The notes below the pieces were generated by a model. It made no database searches, was not told the DNA's origin, and was given only the letters and a program-made list of their open reading frames with translations. Below, one piece after another: positions 18,618-28,415 of a stretch of 64,000 nucleotides of DNA (the stretch's first letter is position 1; every line of letters begins with the position of its first letter). The stretch is from Marmoricola sp. URHB0036 (lineage in GTDB: Bacteria > Actinomycetota > Actinomycetes > Propionibacteriales > Nocardioidaceae), in NCBI RefSeq assembly GCF_000426045.1, contig NZ_AUEP01000003.1, positions 62,001-126,000 of the forward strand, written 5' to 3'. The translations under genes were made by a program, and so were the position numbers.

Positions 18618-19934
18618 ATGAGTGGCCAACGAACCGGAGACCGGCGCAGCCTGGTCCGCGCCTTCGCGGCGAGTCTCTCCGGCACCTCTCTGGAGTGGTA
18701 CGACTTCGCGGTGTACGGCGCCGCGGCCGCTCTCGTCTTCGGCGACCTGTTCTTCCCCACCGGCGCCGCCCTGACCGGCACCCTGCTGGCGTTCGGCACC
18801 TATGCCGCCGGCTACGTCGCCCGACCACTCGGTGGGATCGTCTTCGGCCGCCTCGGTGACCGGGTGGGCCGCAAGAAGGTGCTGATCTGGACACTGAGCC
18901 TGATCGGCGTCTCCACCGTGCTGATCGGCTTCCTGCCCACCCACGGCCAGGTCGGCATCCTGGCGCCGATCCTGCTCGTGGCGCTGCGCTTCGCCCAAGG
19001 CGTGGGCGTCGGCGGCGAATGGGGTGGTGCGGTGCTGCTGAGCTCGGAGTTCGCGACGCCTGAGACGCGCGGGTTCTGGGCCTCGGCCGCGCAGGTCGGC
19101 CCGCCCCTGGGCAACGTGCTCGCCAACGCCGTCCTCGGTGGCCTGGCGCTGCTCCTCAGCGACGCGGCGTTCCAGTCGTGGGGCTGGCGGGTGGCCTTCA
19201 TCCTCTCCGCCGTGCTGGTCGCGTTCGGCCTGTGGATCCGGACCCGGCTGGAGGAGACGCCCGTGTTCCAACAGATCGCCGAGAAGGGTGAGGCGCCCAC
19301 CGAGCCGGTCAAGGAGATCCTGCGCGAGCACCCGCGCGGCCTGGCGAGCGGCATCCTCTCGCGCGTCGGTCCCGACGTGCTGTACGCGATGTTCGTGGTG
19401 TTCGTGCTCACCTACGCGGTCGACACCCTCGGGTTCAGCAAGGGCGAGGCCCTGGCAGCCGTGATGGTCGCCTCGCTCGTCGAGGTGCCGCTGATCCCGT
19501 TCGCCGGCTGGCTCTCCGACCGGGTCGACCGCCGCCTGGTGTACGGCGCGGCCGCGATCGGGGCAGCCGTCTGGGTGTGGGTGTTCCTCGCCATCACCCG
19601 GTCGGGCAGCCTGCTCGCGCTGTTCCTCGGCGTCACGGTCGCGCTGGCCCTGCACGCCTTCATGTACGGCCCGCAGGCGGCGTACATCGCCGAGCAGTTC
19701 CACGCCCGGCTGCGCTACACCGGCACCTCGCTGGCCTACACCTTCGCCGGCATCATCGGCGGTGCGGTTGCGCCGGCGGCGTTCACCTGGCTGCTCTCCA
19801 AGGACGACTCCGGCCACACCGTGGCGGCGTACGTCGTGGTCGCGATGGTGGTCACCCTGGTCGGGCTGTGCATCGGGCGCCGCGTGGTCGATGAGGTCGA
19901 CGCGGCACCCGTCAAGGTCGCCGCGCGAGTTTGA
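18618..19934 (+). CDS. MFS transporter, metabolite:H+ symporter (MHS) type
   Basis: Twelve-helix permease of 438 aa. The N-terminal motif GTSLEWYDFAVYG is the MHS-family hallmark and RLGDRVGRKK is the loop 2-3 MFS motif. GVGVGGEWGGAVLL marks helix 5. Members carry organic acids or osmolytes with protons. ATG 18618 is preceded by GAAAGGGG. A second MHS transporter follows 68 bases downstream on the same strand. The substrate is unknown; the divergent DUF2848 gene could hint at a small acid. Confidence 0.88.
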   Translation: MSGQRTGDRRSLVRAFAASLSGTSLEWYDFAVYGAAAALVFGDLFFPTGAALTGTLLAFGTYAAGYVARPLGGIVFGRLGDRVGRKKVLIWTLSLIGVSTVLIGFLPTHGQVGILAPILLVALRFAQGVGVGGEWGGAVLLSSEFATPETRGFWASAAQVGPPLGNVLANAVLGGLALLLSDAAFQSWGWRVAFILSAVLVAFGLWIRTRLEETPVFQQIAEKGEAPTEPVKEILREHPRGLASGILSRVGPDVLYAMFVVFVLTYAVDTLGFSKGEALAAVMVASLVEVPLIPFAGWLSDRVDRRLVYGAAAIGAAVWVWVFLAITRSGSLLALFLGVTVALALHAFMYGPQAAYIAEQFHARLRYTGTSLAYTFAGIIGGAVAPAAFTWLLSKDDSGHTVAAYVVVAMVVTLVGLCIGRRVVDEVDAAPVKVAARV

Positions 19935-20002
19935 CTCCGGCGAAGAGAACACACAAGGTCGTGAAGTTGTCCTGATCCACCATCTCGAGGAGGACGCCCC
20001 GC

Positions 20003-21439
20003 GTGGCCGTGTTGACACCGCAGGAACCCAGCAGGACCTGGACGACCGAGGACGTGATGGTCACCGAACCCTCGGTGGTCCGGAGGGCGATCGGCGCAGC
20101 CGCGATCGGCAACCTCACCGAGTGGTACGACTTCGGCGTCTACGCCTATTTCGAGCCGACCATCAAGGAGGTCTTCTTCAGCGACCTCGGCGACACGGCC
20201 GGCACCATCGCCACGTTCGGCCTGTTCGCGGTCGCCTTCCTGGTGCGTCCCTTCGGCGGCATGTTCTTCGGGCCGCTCGCCGACCGCATCGGGCGCAACC
20301 GGGTGCTGGCCACCACGATGCTGATGATGGCGGCCGGCACGTTCGCGATCGGCTGCATCCCGAGCCACGACAAGATCGGGGTGCTGGCCCCGATCCTGCT
20401 GCTGGTCGCCCGGCTGGTGCAGGGCTTCTCGACCGGTGGGGAGTACGGCAACGCGATGACGTTCATCGCCGAGTACGCCCCGGACCGCAAGCGTGGCTTC
20501 CTCGGCAGCTGGCTGGAGTTCGGCACCTTCACCGGCTACATCCTGGGCGCGATCATCGTCACCGTCGCCGACGCGCAGCTCAGCGAGGACCAGCTGCTGT
20601 CCTGGGGCTGGCGGCTGCCGTTCTTCGTGGCGCTGCCGCTGGGCATCGTGGGGGTCTACATGCGCACCCGGCTGGCGGACACCCCGGCCTTCACGGCGCT
20701 GGAGGCCGAGGCCCAGGAGCGCGAGAAGGAGAACCGCGCCGCCGGTGAGATGAAGAAGCTGTTCAAGCTGTGGCCGTTCCTGCTGGTCTGCATGGGCCTG
20801 GTGCTGGCCTGGAACGTGACCAACTACATGCTCACCTCCTACATGCCGACCTACGTCACCGACACCATGCCGAAGATGCAGGGCGGGTCCTCGGTGTCGT
20901 CGACTACCTCGCAGTACCTCCAGATCGCCGTGATGGCCGTCGCCCTGGTCCTGATCCCGTTGCTGGGCCTGCTCTCGGACCGCATCGGCCGTAAGCCGAT
21001 CGCCTGGGTCGGGTCGGTCGGCCTGGTGGTGCTGGCGTTCCCGATGATCCTGCTGATCCGGCACCAGACCGGGATCTCGATCTTCCTCGGGCTGCTCCTG
21101 ATGGGACTGATGCTGATCTGCTTCAGCGCCACGATGCCCTCGACGTTGCCGTCGCTGTTCCCGACCGACGTACGCGGGGGCGGGCTGTCCGTGAGCTTCA
21201 ACGTCAGCGTCTCGGCGTTCGCCGGCACCACCTCCGTCGTGGTCGGTGCGCTGGTGAGCGCGACCGGCAACCTCAACTGGCCGGCGTACTACCTGATCAT
21301 CGCCGGCCTGATCGGCTGCGCCTCGGTCTGGGCGATCACCGAGCCCAACGGCCGACGGATGTGGGGCTCTGCACCTGCGGCACAGTCCTCCGAGGAGGCC
21401 GAGGAGCTCGTGGCCGAGGCCGAGAAGCAGCCGGCCTGA
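20003..21439 (+). CDS. MFS transporter, ProP-like MHS family
   Basis: Second MHS permease (478 aa), closer in pattern to proline/betaine carriers: NLTEWYDFGVYAYF, GPLADRIGRNRVL and GFSTGGEYGNAMTF are the matching blocks. Twelve membrane segments are evident and the C-terminal tail is acidic (SSEEAEELVAEAEKQ). The GTG at 20003 has GAGGAGGA ~8 bases upstream; ATG 20057 is an alternative. Adjacent to another MHS transporter but not closely similar to it, so they are more likely two specificities than a fresh duplication. Confidence 0.87.
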   Translation: MAVLTPQEPSRTWTTEDVMVTEPSVVRRAIGAAAIGNLTEWYDFGVYAYFEPTIKEVFFSDLGDTAGTIATFGLFAVAFLVRPFGGMFFGPLADRIGRNRVLATTMLMMAAGTFAIGCIPSHDKIGVLAPILLLVARLVQGFSTGGEYGNAMTFIAEYAPDRKRGFLGSWLEFGTFTGYILGAIIVTVADAQLSEDQLLSWGWRLPFFVALPLGIVGVYMRTRLADTPAFTALEAEAQEREKENRAAGEMKKLFKLWPFLLVCMGLVLAWNVTNYMLTSYMPTYVTDTMPKMQGGSSVSSTTSQYLQIAVMAVALVLIPLLGLLSDRIGRKPIAWVGSVGLVVLAFPMILLIRHQTGISIFLGLLLMGLMLICFSATMPSTLPSLFPTDVRGGGLSVSFNVSVSAFAGTTSVVVGALVSATGNLNWPAYYLIIAGLIGCASVWAITEPNGRRMWGSAPAAQSSEEAEELVAEAEKQPA

Positions 21440-21440
21440 G

Positions 21441-22076
21441 ATGTCGACCGAGGACAGCGACGAGCCGCCCGCGCAGCCACTGCCCCGCGAGGGCGACGTC
21501 TGGTACGTCAGCTACGGCTCGAACATGTCGCAGGCGCGCCTGACCGCCTACCTCGAGGGAGGGATCCCACCGGGTGGCAAGGCCGCCAACCCGGGTGCGC
21601 ACGACTCCACACCGCCACGGCGCAGCGTCCCGGTCGACCTGCCCGGTGCGGTGTACTTCGCCGGCGACTCGCGCCAGTGGCACGGTGGGGTGGCGTTCTA
21701 CGACCACGACGGCGAGGGCGGACCCACCGCGGCCCGGGCCTACCTGATCACCGCTCACCAGTTCGCCGACATCGCCGCCCAGGAGATGTACCGCATCCCC
21801 CAGCCGGGCGACCCGCTCGTCGAGGTGGTGGTGGACGGCATCGACGGCGGCCGGCACCATGTCGGACCCGGGCACTACGAGACGTTGGTGGAGGTGGGCC
21901 GGCTCGAGGGGGTGCCGATGCTGCTGTTCACGGCTCCCCACGGCCTCGACCACGTCGAGCACAACGAGCCGTCCTCGGCCTACCTCGCGATGCTCGCCGA
22001 CGGCCTGCGCGAGTCGCGGCAGTGGAGCGACGAGGACATCACGGGCTACTTCGACCGAGTGGTCCCTGCGGACTAG
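21441..22076 (+). CDS. Gamma-glutamylcyclotransferase-like fold protein
   Basis: Cytoplasmic protein of 211 aa. WYVSYGSNMSQARLTAYLEGG is the substrate-binding loop of the GGCT/AIG2-like fold (YGSNM, about residues 30-34). Similar actinobacterial proteins sometimes carry a misleading 'histone deacetylase' label; no such motif is present. The fold suggests processing of gamma-glutamyl or related amines, but the substrate is not shown. It follows the ProP-like gene by 1 base and converges with the next gene, overlapping it by 4 bases. Confidence 0.72.
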   Translation: MSTEDSDEPPAQPLPREGDVWYVSYGSNMSQARLTAYLEGGIPPGGKAANPGAHDSTPPRRSVPVDLPGAVYFAGDSRQWHGGVAFYDHDGEGGPTAARAYLITAHQFADIAAQEMYRIPQPGDPLVEVVVDGIDGGRHHVGPGHYETLVEVGRLEGVPMLLFTAPHGLDHVEHNEPSSAYLAMLADGLRESRQWSDEDITGYFDRVVPAD

Positions 22077-22621
22077 CGTTCGACGTACTCCTCGATGCGG
22101 AGGACCTCGCCTCCGAACGGCTTGCCGAGGTCCGCGACCTTGACGGTCACCGGGCCGTGACCGCGCAACGCGAACAGGCTCAGCCGGTCCGGCGGGATGG
22201 ACACCGGGTACTGCTGCCCGATCATGACGACCAGGTGTGCTGCCCCACCGGTGTACCTCGCCCCGACCAGCACCCAGCGTGTCGCCTTCGAGCGCGGGAC
22301 CGTCATCTGGAGCGACGCGACGGCGCCCGGTTCGTCGCGCCAGACGACGCGCCGGCCGTCGACGCTGCGGAGCATCAGGCCGGCGTGGTCGATCCTGGTG
22401 GGCGCGGCACAACCGTCGTTGGCGTGCCGAGGGCACTCGAGCTGCTGCCAGGTGCGGGTGCCGGGAGCGTCAGGCGTGTGCACCGGATTCGGGGGCTGGG
22501 GCACGGTGGGCCCACCTCGGCCCTGAGCCGAGAGCGCATGGGGGAGGGTCAGCGTGGCGAGCACCGCCACCACCGAGGCTCCCACCGCGGCGAGCGCTCG
22601 CATCGCGCCGTACTCGTCCAC
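22073..22621 (-). CDS. Exported protein related to its upstream neighbour
   Basis: Predicted exported protein of up to 182 aa; a signal peptide starts at the internal ATG 22603 (MRALAAVGASVVAVLATL). The rest resembles the C-terminal domain of the gene just upstream. Both have W..L.CP, a Cys pair, (W/R)VLVGA, a xMIGxxxPV strand and a final (V)LRIEEY/LVIEEY. So the two are probably a tandem duplication in which this copy lost the cytoplasmic segment. It is third in the sigma factor operon, 10 bases after the previous stop. Function unknown. Confidence 0.68.
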   Translation of the reverse strand: MDEYGAMRALAAVGASVVAVLATLTLPHALSAQGRGGPTVPQPPNPVHTPDAPGTRTWQQLECPRHANDGCAAPTRIDHAGLMLRSVDGRRVVWRDEPGAVASLQMTVPRSKATRWVLVGARYTGGAAHLVVMIGQQYPVSIPPDRLSLFALRGHGPVTVKVADLGKPFGGEVLRIEEYVER

Positions 22622-22631
22622 ACCCCCAGTG

Positions 22632-23282
22632 TCACCCCCCGGTGTTCTCGACGGGTCGGTACTCCTCGATGACGAGCGACTCCTGGTGGGCCGGTACGCC
22701 TTCCTCGGTCACCCACACGTCGATGGGTCCGCGGGAGCGCGGCAGCCAGAGGAGGGCGAGGTGTTCCTCCACCCGGACCGGATCCGCGTCGCCGATCCGC
22801 GCCATCAGCCGCGAGTGCGGACCCGGGCGGATGGCGCCTACCAGCACGAGTCGTCCACGGGGCGGGCCGTGGAGGCGTACCTTCAGGTCCCGGCTGGTGA
22901 CCGTCCCCTCGACGACGGGCTGGCGCGCACCCGTGCCGGAGGAGTATCTCCCGGCATGCACCTGGAGGATCCACGGCACCGCACACGTGTGGCGCGTGCG
23001 CGACGGACACCGAAGGGCGGTCCACTCGTGCCACTGCGGGACGGTCGTCGGGCTCGACGCCGCCGATGGGCGGCCCGTGGCCGGCAGCCCGGAGGTGGTG
23101 TCCCGGTCGAGCAGCTGGGGGAGCCCGACGATGGCTGCCACGGCGACGGCACTGACCAGCACGAGCACGGCCTGACGCCGGTGGTGCCGGATGCGTACGG
23201 GTGAGGGTGCTGCCGGCATCGGCCACGAACGGGTCTCCTCGGCCTGGGCCTGCAGCTCGCGGGTGAGGTCATCGATCCTCAT
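22632..23282 (-). CDS. Single-pass membrane protein, probable sigma-factor partner
   Basis: A 216-residue protein with a short cytoplasmic N-terminus (MRIDDLTRELQAQAEETRSW), one membrane segment at about 38-56 (AVLVLVSAVAVAAIVGL) and an extracytoplasmic domain with two cysteines. Its ATG overlaps the sigma factor stop by 4 bases, which is the usual place for an anti-sigma factor. No zinc-binding HxxxCxxC is visible, so an anti-sigma role is a guess from context. The outer domain is repeated in the next gene. Confidence 0.72.
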   Translation of the reverse strand: MRIDDLTRELQAQAEETRSWPMPAAPSPVRIRHHRRQAVLVLVSAVAVAAIVGLPQLLDRDTTSGLPATGRPSAASSPTTVPQWHEWTALRCPSRTRHTCAVPWILQVHAGRYSSGTGARQPVVEGTVTSRDLKVRLHGPPRGRLVLVGAIRPGPHSRLMARIGDADPVRVEEHLALLWLPRSRGPIDVWVTEEGVPAHQESLVIEEYRPVENTGG

Positions 23283-23797
23283 CGGGACACCTCCATCGCC
23301 TCGGCGCCCAGCGCCGGGTCGATCCCGAGCCGGCTGAGCGCCTTGCTGGTCTGGCTCTTCACGGTCCCGACGGAGACCCCCATCAGCTCGGCGACCGCTG
23401 CCTCGGTGAGGTCCTCGTAGTAGCGCAGCACGATGACCGCCCGTTGCCGTCGTGGAAGTCGCGCGAGCGCTGACCGCAGGTCGAGGTTCCGGTCGGTGTC
23501 GGGATGCTCGGTCGGTGCCTCCGGAAGCTCCTCGCTGGGTTCCTCGTTGTTCCACCGGCGCCGCCACCAGCTCACGTAGGTGTTCACCATCGTGCGGCGC
23601 GCATAGGCCTCCGGGCTGGTGGTGATGCGCGGCCAGGCGCTCCAGGTCTTGAGCAGGGTGACCTGGAGCAGGTCCTCGGCCAGCTGTCGCTCCCGCGTGA
23701 GCAGCCCCGCGGTGGTCAGCAGCCGGGGTCCCGACGCCTCGACGAAACGCTCGAACTCGTCGTGCACGCTGCCTCCCTCGTCGGTGGTCCTCACCAT
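23279..23797 (-). CDS. ECF sigma factor, SigE family
   Basis: Sigma-70 family factor of 172 aa with only regions 2 and 4. Region 2 includes LAEDLLQVTLLKTWSAW and region 4 includes LPRRQRAVIVLRYYEDLTEAAVAELMG, then VSVGTVKSQTSKAL, the -35 recognition helix. This fits the actinobacterial SigE-family ECF group. It heads a three-gene run with two exported or membrane proteins, the expected pattern for an envelope signal. Its stop overlaps the next start by 4 bases. Confidence 0.92.
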   Translation of the reverse strand: MVRTTDEGGSVHDEFERFVEASGPRLLTTAGLLTRERQLAEDLLQVTLLKTWSAWPRITTSPEAYARRTMVNTYVSWWRRRWNNEEPSEELPEAPTEHPDTDRNLDLRSALARLPRRQRAVIVLRYYEDLTEAAVAELMGVSVGTVKSQTSKALSRLGIDPALGAEAMEVSR

Positions 23798-23851
23798 GAT
23801 CGACGTGCCGGCGGAGCCGAAGGGTTGCCCCGGCCCCCAAAACTCTTCCGT

Positions 23852-23867
23852 CTAGAACGTGTTCTAG
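23852..23867. promoter_or_regulatory. KstR-type operator (CTAGAAC-GT-GTTCTAG)
   Basis: Inverted repeat with 7-bp perfect arms and a 2-bp spacer, 20 bases before the SDR start. It fits the published actinobacterial KstR core TNNAACNNGTTNNA exactly. A -10-like TAGCGT (23876-23881) ends 6 bases before the ATG, so the operator would cover the -35 region and repress the SDR promoter. KstR is a TetR repressor of sterol and related lipid breakdown. Which repressor acts here is inferred. Confidence 0.65.
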
Positions 23868-23887
23868 TTCGCTGGTAGCGTCCAGCC

Positions 23888-24604
23888 ATGAGCCAGCAAC
23901 CACGCGTCGTCGTCGTGACCGGTGCCGCCTCCGGCATCGGTCACGCCACGGCGGCCATGTTCGTCGAGATGGGCGAGACCGTCTTCGGCCTCGACATCGC
24001 CCCGACTGTCCCCGACGGCGTGACCTACGTCGAGTGCAACGTCGGCGATCGCGGCTCCGTCGAGGCCGCCATCGAGGTCTGCTCCGCAGGCGGGCGCATC
24101 GACGTGCTGGCCAACGTCGCCGGGGTCGTGCAGTTCGGCCGGTTCGAGACCATCACCGAGGCCGAGTGGGACCGGGTGCACGCCGTCGACCTCAAGGGGC
24201 CGTTCCTGGTGATGCAGGCCGCCCTGCCGTTCATCCGGGCCGCCACGGGCAACATCGTGAACGTGTCCTCGGTGGCCGGTCGGGTGCCCCAGCCGTACAC
24301 GACGGCCTACTCCGCGGCCAAGGGCGGCCTGACCATGCTCACCCGCTCGCTCGCCCTGGAGCTCTCGCCCGAGGGCATCCGGGTGAACGCGATCTGTCCC
24401 GGGACGGTCGACACCCCGATCGTCGCCGAGGTGTTCGAGAAGCTCACCGACGACCTCGACACCCGGGTCGCCGACCGGCTGATGATGATGCTCTCGGGCA
24501 CCATCGCACCGGCCGAGATCGCTGCGGCCATCCGCTACCTGTCCTCGCAGGAGGCGAAGTTCGTGACCGGTGCCGTCCTCGCCGTCGACGGAGGCATGGG
24601 CTGA
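23888..24604 (+). CDS. Short-chain dehydrogenase/reductase (SDR)
   Basis: Classical SDR of 238 aa, NAD(P)-dependent oxidoreductase. The cofactor loop TGAASGIG is at residues 11-18, NVAG at ~76-79, catalytic Ser in NVSSVAG (~127) and YSAAK at 141-145. Asp after the second strand (GLDIAP, D36) favours NAD. The C-terminal GAVLAVDGGMG is typical. A KstR-type operator overlaps its promoter and an acyl-CoA ligase follows 16 bases downstream, so a role in lipid or steroid side-chain oxidation is plausible but not proven. Confidence 0.9.
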   Translation: MSQQPRVVVVTGAASGIGHATAAMFVEMGETVFGLDIAPTVPDGVTYVECNVGDRGSVEAAIEVCSAGGRIDVLANVAGVVQFGRFETITEAEWDRVHAVDLKGPFLVMQAALPFIRAATGNIVNVSSVAGRVPQPYTTAYSAAKGGLTMLTRSLALELSPEGIRVNAICPGTVDTPIVAEVFEKLTDDLDTRVADRLMMMLSGTIAPAEIAAAIRYLSSQEAKFVTGAVLAVDGGMG

Positions 24605-24620
24605 GCCATAGGTTCGGTCC

Positions 24621-26264
24621 ATGGAGTCCTATGCCCGCGGAGAGACCGAACCGCCCCTGATCGAGGAGACCATCGGGGCCAACTTCGAGCGCACCGTTGC
24701 GTCGTACGGCGAGAACGAGGCACTCGTCGAGTTCGCCACCGCACGACGATGGACCTACGCCGAGCTGGACCGGGACGTGAACGCCCTCGCCCGTGGCCTG
24801 ATGGGTGCCGGCATCGAGAAGGGCGACCGGGTCGGCGTCTGGTCGCCCAACTGCGCCGAGTGGACGATCGCGCAGTACGCCAGCGCCAAGATCGGCGCCA
24901 TCCTGGTCAACGTCAACCCGTCCTACCGCACCCACGAGTTCTCCTACGCGGTCAACCAGTCGGGACTGCGGATGCTGATCAGCGCCGAGTCGTTCAAGAC
25001 CAGCGACTACCGCTCGATGGTCGAGGAGACCGAGGACCGCAACCCCGACCTCGAGCGGGTCGTCTACATCGGCACCTCCGACTGGGACGCGCTGCTGGCC
25101 GAGGGGGAGCGCCTGCCCCAGGACGCCGTGGCCACGCGCCTGGCCAGCCTCGAGCCCAGCGACCCGATCAACATCCAGTACACGAGCGGCACCACCGGCT
25201 ACCCCAAGGGCGCCACCCTGAGCCATCGCAACATCCTCAACAACGGCTTCTTCGTCACCGAGACGATCAACTTCACGCACGAGGACCGGCTCTGCATCCC
25301 GGTGCCCTTCTACCACTGCTTCGGGATGGTGATGGGCAACCTCGGCTGTACGACGCACGGCGCGACGATGGTCATCCCGGCTCCCGGGTTCGATCCTGAG
25401 ACGACCCTGCGAGCGGTCGCGGAGGAGAAGTGCACCGCGCTGTACGGCGTCCCGACGATGTTCATCGCGATGCAGAACCACCCGTCCTTCGCCGACCACG
25501 ACCTGACCTCGCTGCGCACGGGGTGCATGGCCGGGTCGATCTGCCCGGTCGAGGTGATGAAGCACTGCGTCAACGACATGCACATGGCCGAGGTGTCGAT
25601 CGCCTACGGGATGACCGAGACCTCGCCGGTCTCGACCCAGACCCGGGCCGACGACGACCTCGACCGTCGTACGGCCACCATCGGGCGGGTGCATCCGCAC
25701 GTCGAGATCAAGGTCGTCAACCCGGTCTCCGGCGAGACCGTCGAACGCGGTGAGCCGGGCGAGCTGTGCACGCGCGGCTACTCGGTGATGATCGGCTACT
25801 GGGACGACCATGAGAAGACCGACGAAGCCATCGACTCCGACGGTTGGATGCACACCGGCGACCTCGCCGAGATGCGCGAGGACGGCTACTGCAACATCGT
25901 CGGCCGCATCAAGGACATGGTCATCCGGGGTGGGGAGAACATCTATCCCCGCGAGATCGAGGAGTTCCTCTACACCCACCCCGACATCGAGGACGTGCAG
26001 GTGATCGGGGTCCCGGACGAGAAGTACGGCGAGGAGCTGGCCGCCTGGGTCAAGCTGCGCCAGGGTGCCGACCCGCTGGACGCCGAGAAGGTGCGCGCCT
26101 TCGCGACCGGCAAGCTGGCCCACTACAAGATTCCGCGCTACGTCTTGCTCGTCGACGAGTTCCCGATGACCGTGACTGGCAAGATCCGCAAGGTGCAGAT
26201 GCGCGAGGAGACCACGCTGAAGCTCGGTCTCGAACCCGATGACGGCGACACGAAGGAGCGATGA
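24621..26264 (+). CDS. Acyl-CoA ligase (AMP-dependent, FadD-like)
   Basis: ANL-superfamily ligase of 547 aa that activates a carboxylic acid to its CoA ester through an acyl-AMP. The P-loop [11 protein letters not shown] is near residues 189-199. [10 protein letters not shown], the hinge [15 protein letters not shown] and the C-terminal catalytic lysine in [12 protein letters not shown] are all present. Medium- or long-chain acyl substrates are likely. It sits behind the SDR and the KstR-type operator, and overlaps the DUF885 gene at its stop. Confidence 0.92.
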   Translation: MESYARGETEPPLIEETIGANFERTVASYGENEALVEFATARRWTYAELDRDVNALARGLMGAGIEKGDRVGVWSPNCAEWTIAQYASAKIGAILVNVNPSYRTHEFSYAVNQSGLRMLISAESFKTSDYRSMVEETEDRNPDLERVVYIGTSDWDALLAEGERLPQDAVATRLASLEPSDPINIQYTSGTTGYPKGATLSHRNILNNGFFVTETINFTHEDRLCIPVPFYHCFGMVMGNLGCTTHGATMVIPAPGFDPETTLRAVAEEKCTALYGVPTMFIAMQNHPSFADHDLTSLRTGCMAGSICPVEVMKHCVNDMHMAEVSIAYGMTETSPVSTQTRADDDLDRRTATIGRVHPHVEIKVVNPVSGETVERGEPGELCTRGYSVMIGYWDDHEKTDEAIDSDGWMHTGDLAEMREDGYCNIVGRIKDMVIRGGENIYPREIEEFLYTHPDIEDVQVIGVPDEKYGEELAAWVKLRQGADPLDAEKVRAFATGKLAHYKIPRYVLLVDEFPMTVTGKIRKVQMREETTLKLGLEPDDGDTKER

Positions 26265-27916
26265 TGAGCGCGGAGATCGACGTCCTGGCCGAGGAGTACT
26301 GGGCCTACTACCTCCAGACCAACCCCACGAGTGCCCACCTGCTGGGTGAGTACGGCCGGGCCGGGGAGTTCGAGGAGGCCACCCGAGCGGCCGAGGACGC
26401 CGAGATCGCGGCCCTGCGCGCCTTCGCGCAGCGGGCTGAGGAGCTCGACGAGACCGGTCTGGACGAGCAGCAGCGGATCACCCGCGCCGTGGTCGCCTCC
26501 GACGCCACCGCCCGGGCCGACATCGCCGAGGCCCGGCTCAAGGAGCTGGCGGCCGACCCGATCTTCGGTGAGCAGGTCTCGATGCCGATCCTGATGGGCA
26601 TGCTCGCGTTCCCCGACGCGGACGTCGCGAACGCCCTGGTCGACAAGTTCCGCGGGCTCGGGCGTTACTACCGCGAGCTGGCCGAGCGGCAGCGCGAGGG
26701 CGTGGCGGCTCGGAGGTTCCCGGCGGCGTTCGCCGTGCGCGACACCATCGCCCAGCTGGACGCCATCCTCTCCTCGCCGGTGGCCGACGACCCCCTCCTG
26801 AACACCACGCCTCCTCCTACCGGGATGGACGTCGACGGGTGGAAGGCCGGCCTGCGCGAGGCGATCGAGTCCGACGTACGTCCCGGGATGGCTGAGTACC
26901 GCGACGTGCTCCGCGACCTGGTGCTGCCCCAGGGCCGCAGCGACGAGCAGTGCGGCCTGAGCTGGCTGCCGGACGGCGAGGAGGCGTACGCCGCCACGCT
27001 GCGGCTCTACACGACGACCACGAAGACCGCCCAGGAGATCCACGACATCGGGCTGGCCCAGATCGCCAAGCTGGCCGACGAGTACCGCAGCCTCGGTCCC
27101 GAGGTGGTCGGCACCGACGACCTCGGCGAGATCTTCGAGGCGATGCGGACCGACCCCAAGCTGCACTTCGAGAACGGCGAGCAGCTGGTCGAGGCCTCCG
27201 AGGTGGCGATGGCGCGCGCGTGGGCCGCGATGCCGGAGTGGTTCGAGGTGCTCCCGCAGGCGCCGTGTGCCGTGCAGTCGACGATGACCGGCGCGAAGGC
27301 GTTCTACTTCCCGCCGGCGAGCGACGGCAGCCGTGGCGGCACCTTCTTCGTCAACATCGCCGACCCGACCGCGTGGGGCACCTTCGAGCTCGAGGCGATG
27401 GCCTTCCACGAGGGCATCCCGGGCCACCACCTCCAGATCGCGATCGCCAGCGAGCTCGAGGACGTCCCTGAGTTCCGCAAGCACATCCACAACTCGGCGT
27501 ACGCCGAGGGCTGGGGGCTCTACACCGAACGCCTCTCAGACGAGATGGGGCTGTACAGCTCCTCGGTCGACCGGATGGGGATGTTCTCCGCCGACTCGAT
27601 GCGGGCCTGCCGGCTGGTCGTCGACACCGGGCTGCACGCGCTGGGCTGGAGCCGGGAGCGGGCGGTCGAGTACATGGTGGCGAACTCACCGCTGGCCGAG
27701 GGCGTCGTACGCCCGGAGGTCGACCGCTACATCGTCTCGCCGGGGCAGGCGACGTCGTACATGGTCGGCCGGCTGGAGATCCAGCGGATGCGCGCCGAGG
27801 CCGAGCAGCGCCAGGGCGACGCCTTCCAGGTGAAGAGGTTCCACAGCGCGGTGCTCGACTCGGGCTCGTTGCCGCTCGGCGTCCTCGACGACGTGGTCCG
27901 GGCCAAGCTGGCCTAG
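26261..27916 (+). CDS. DUF885 metallopeptidase-like protein
   Basis: A 551-residue DUF885 protein. The family includes a zinc-peptidase-like motif, seen here as HEGIPGHH (about residues 384-391), with a downstream Glu in [12 protein letters not shown] typical of the third ligand. No signal peptide is visible, so a cytoplasmic enzyme is likely. The ATG overlaps the acyl-CoA ligase stop (ATGATGAG), so it is co-translated with it. The substrate is unknown; the link to lipid metabolism is only by operon position. Confidence 0.85.
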   Translation: MMSAEIDVLAEEYWAYYLQTNPTSAHLLGEYGRAGEFEEATRAAEDAEIAALRAFAQRAEELDETGLDEQQRITRAVVASDATARADIAEARLKELAADPIFGEQVSMPILMGMLAFPDADVANALVDKFRGLGRYYRELAERQREGVAARRFPAAFAVRDTIAQLDAILSSPVADDPLLNTTPPPTGMDVDGWKAGLREAIESDVRPGMAEYRDVLRDLVLPQGRSDEQCGLSWLPDGEEAYAATLRLYTTTTKTAQEIHDIGLAQIAKLADEYRSLGPEVVGTDDLGEIFEAMRTDPKLHFENGEQLVEASEVAMARAWAAMPEWFEVLPQAPCAVQSTMTGAKAFYFPPASDGSRGGTFFVNIADPTAWGTFELEAMAFHEGIPGHHLQIAIASELEDVPEFRKHIHNSAYAEGWGLYTERLSDEMGLYSSSVDRMGMFSADSMRACRLVVDTGLHALGWSRERAVEYMVANSPLAEGVVRPEVDRYIVSPGQATSYMVGRLEIQRMRAEAEQRQGDAFQVKRFHSAVLDSGSLPLGVLDDVVRAKLA

Positions 27917-27919
27917 GAG

Positions 27920-28354
27920 CTAGGCGAGGCGACGCAGCAGCGCGCGCGCCGCGAAGGAGCCGACGACGCCGCCGATCGCCTCGAACGGCATCCGCTCGTG
28001 GGCCTCGTTCTGGATGCGCTTGTGGACCTCGTCGACCCACGCCGGGAAGGGTGAGCGCCCGAAGAACAGCGTGCTCGGCTTGTCGGCGTCCGGCAGGCAG
28101 GCGCCGAGCATGCCTGCGACCACGGCCGCGCGGCGCTCCGGTCCGGCGGCGCGGGCGAGGGTCGCCATCGTGGCCAGGCCGAACAGCCCGTCCACGACGG
28201 CGACCTTGATGAAGACCGAGTAGTCGGGATGGCCCCAGTGCGGCAGGGCGTCCATCACGGCGTGGGAGGTCACCCCGATCCCGAACGCGTACGCCGGTCG
28301 ACGGACGACGGCCCCGATCACCGCACCGGCGACGACGTGGTTGGTGATCAGCAC
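27920..28354 (-). CDS. Small membrane protein, DUF457/metal-dependent hydrolase-like
   Basis: A 144-residue protein with hydrophobic segments at the N-terminus and middle. The opening MLITNHVVAGAVIGAVV and SHAVMDALPHWGHPDY resemble the small membrane-bound 'metal-dependent hydrolase' family (YdjM/DUF457), where conserved His and Asp residues may bind metal. The match is partial, so function is open. It converges with the DUF885 gene (3 bases between stops) and is divergent from the MFS gene at 28416. Confidence 0.6.
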   Translation of the reverse strand: MLITNHVVAGAVIGAVVRRPAYAFGIGVTSHAVMDALPHWGHPDYSVFIKVAVVDGLFGLATMATLARAAGPERRAAVVAGMLGACLPDADKPSTLFFGRSPFPAWVDEVHKRIQNEAHERMPFEAIGGVVGSFAARALLRRLA

Positions 28355-28415
28355 ACCCGGAGCCTAGACGCGCACCCTGTGTTTGCCCCCGAAGGCCCGG
28401 GGTACGAGGTCGGAC

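Noticed and set aside
23852-23867. Operator for the divergent ECF sigma gene
   Set aside because: The site lies 55 bases upstream of that start and overlaps the core promoter of the SDR instead.
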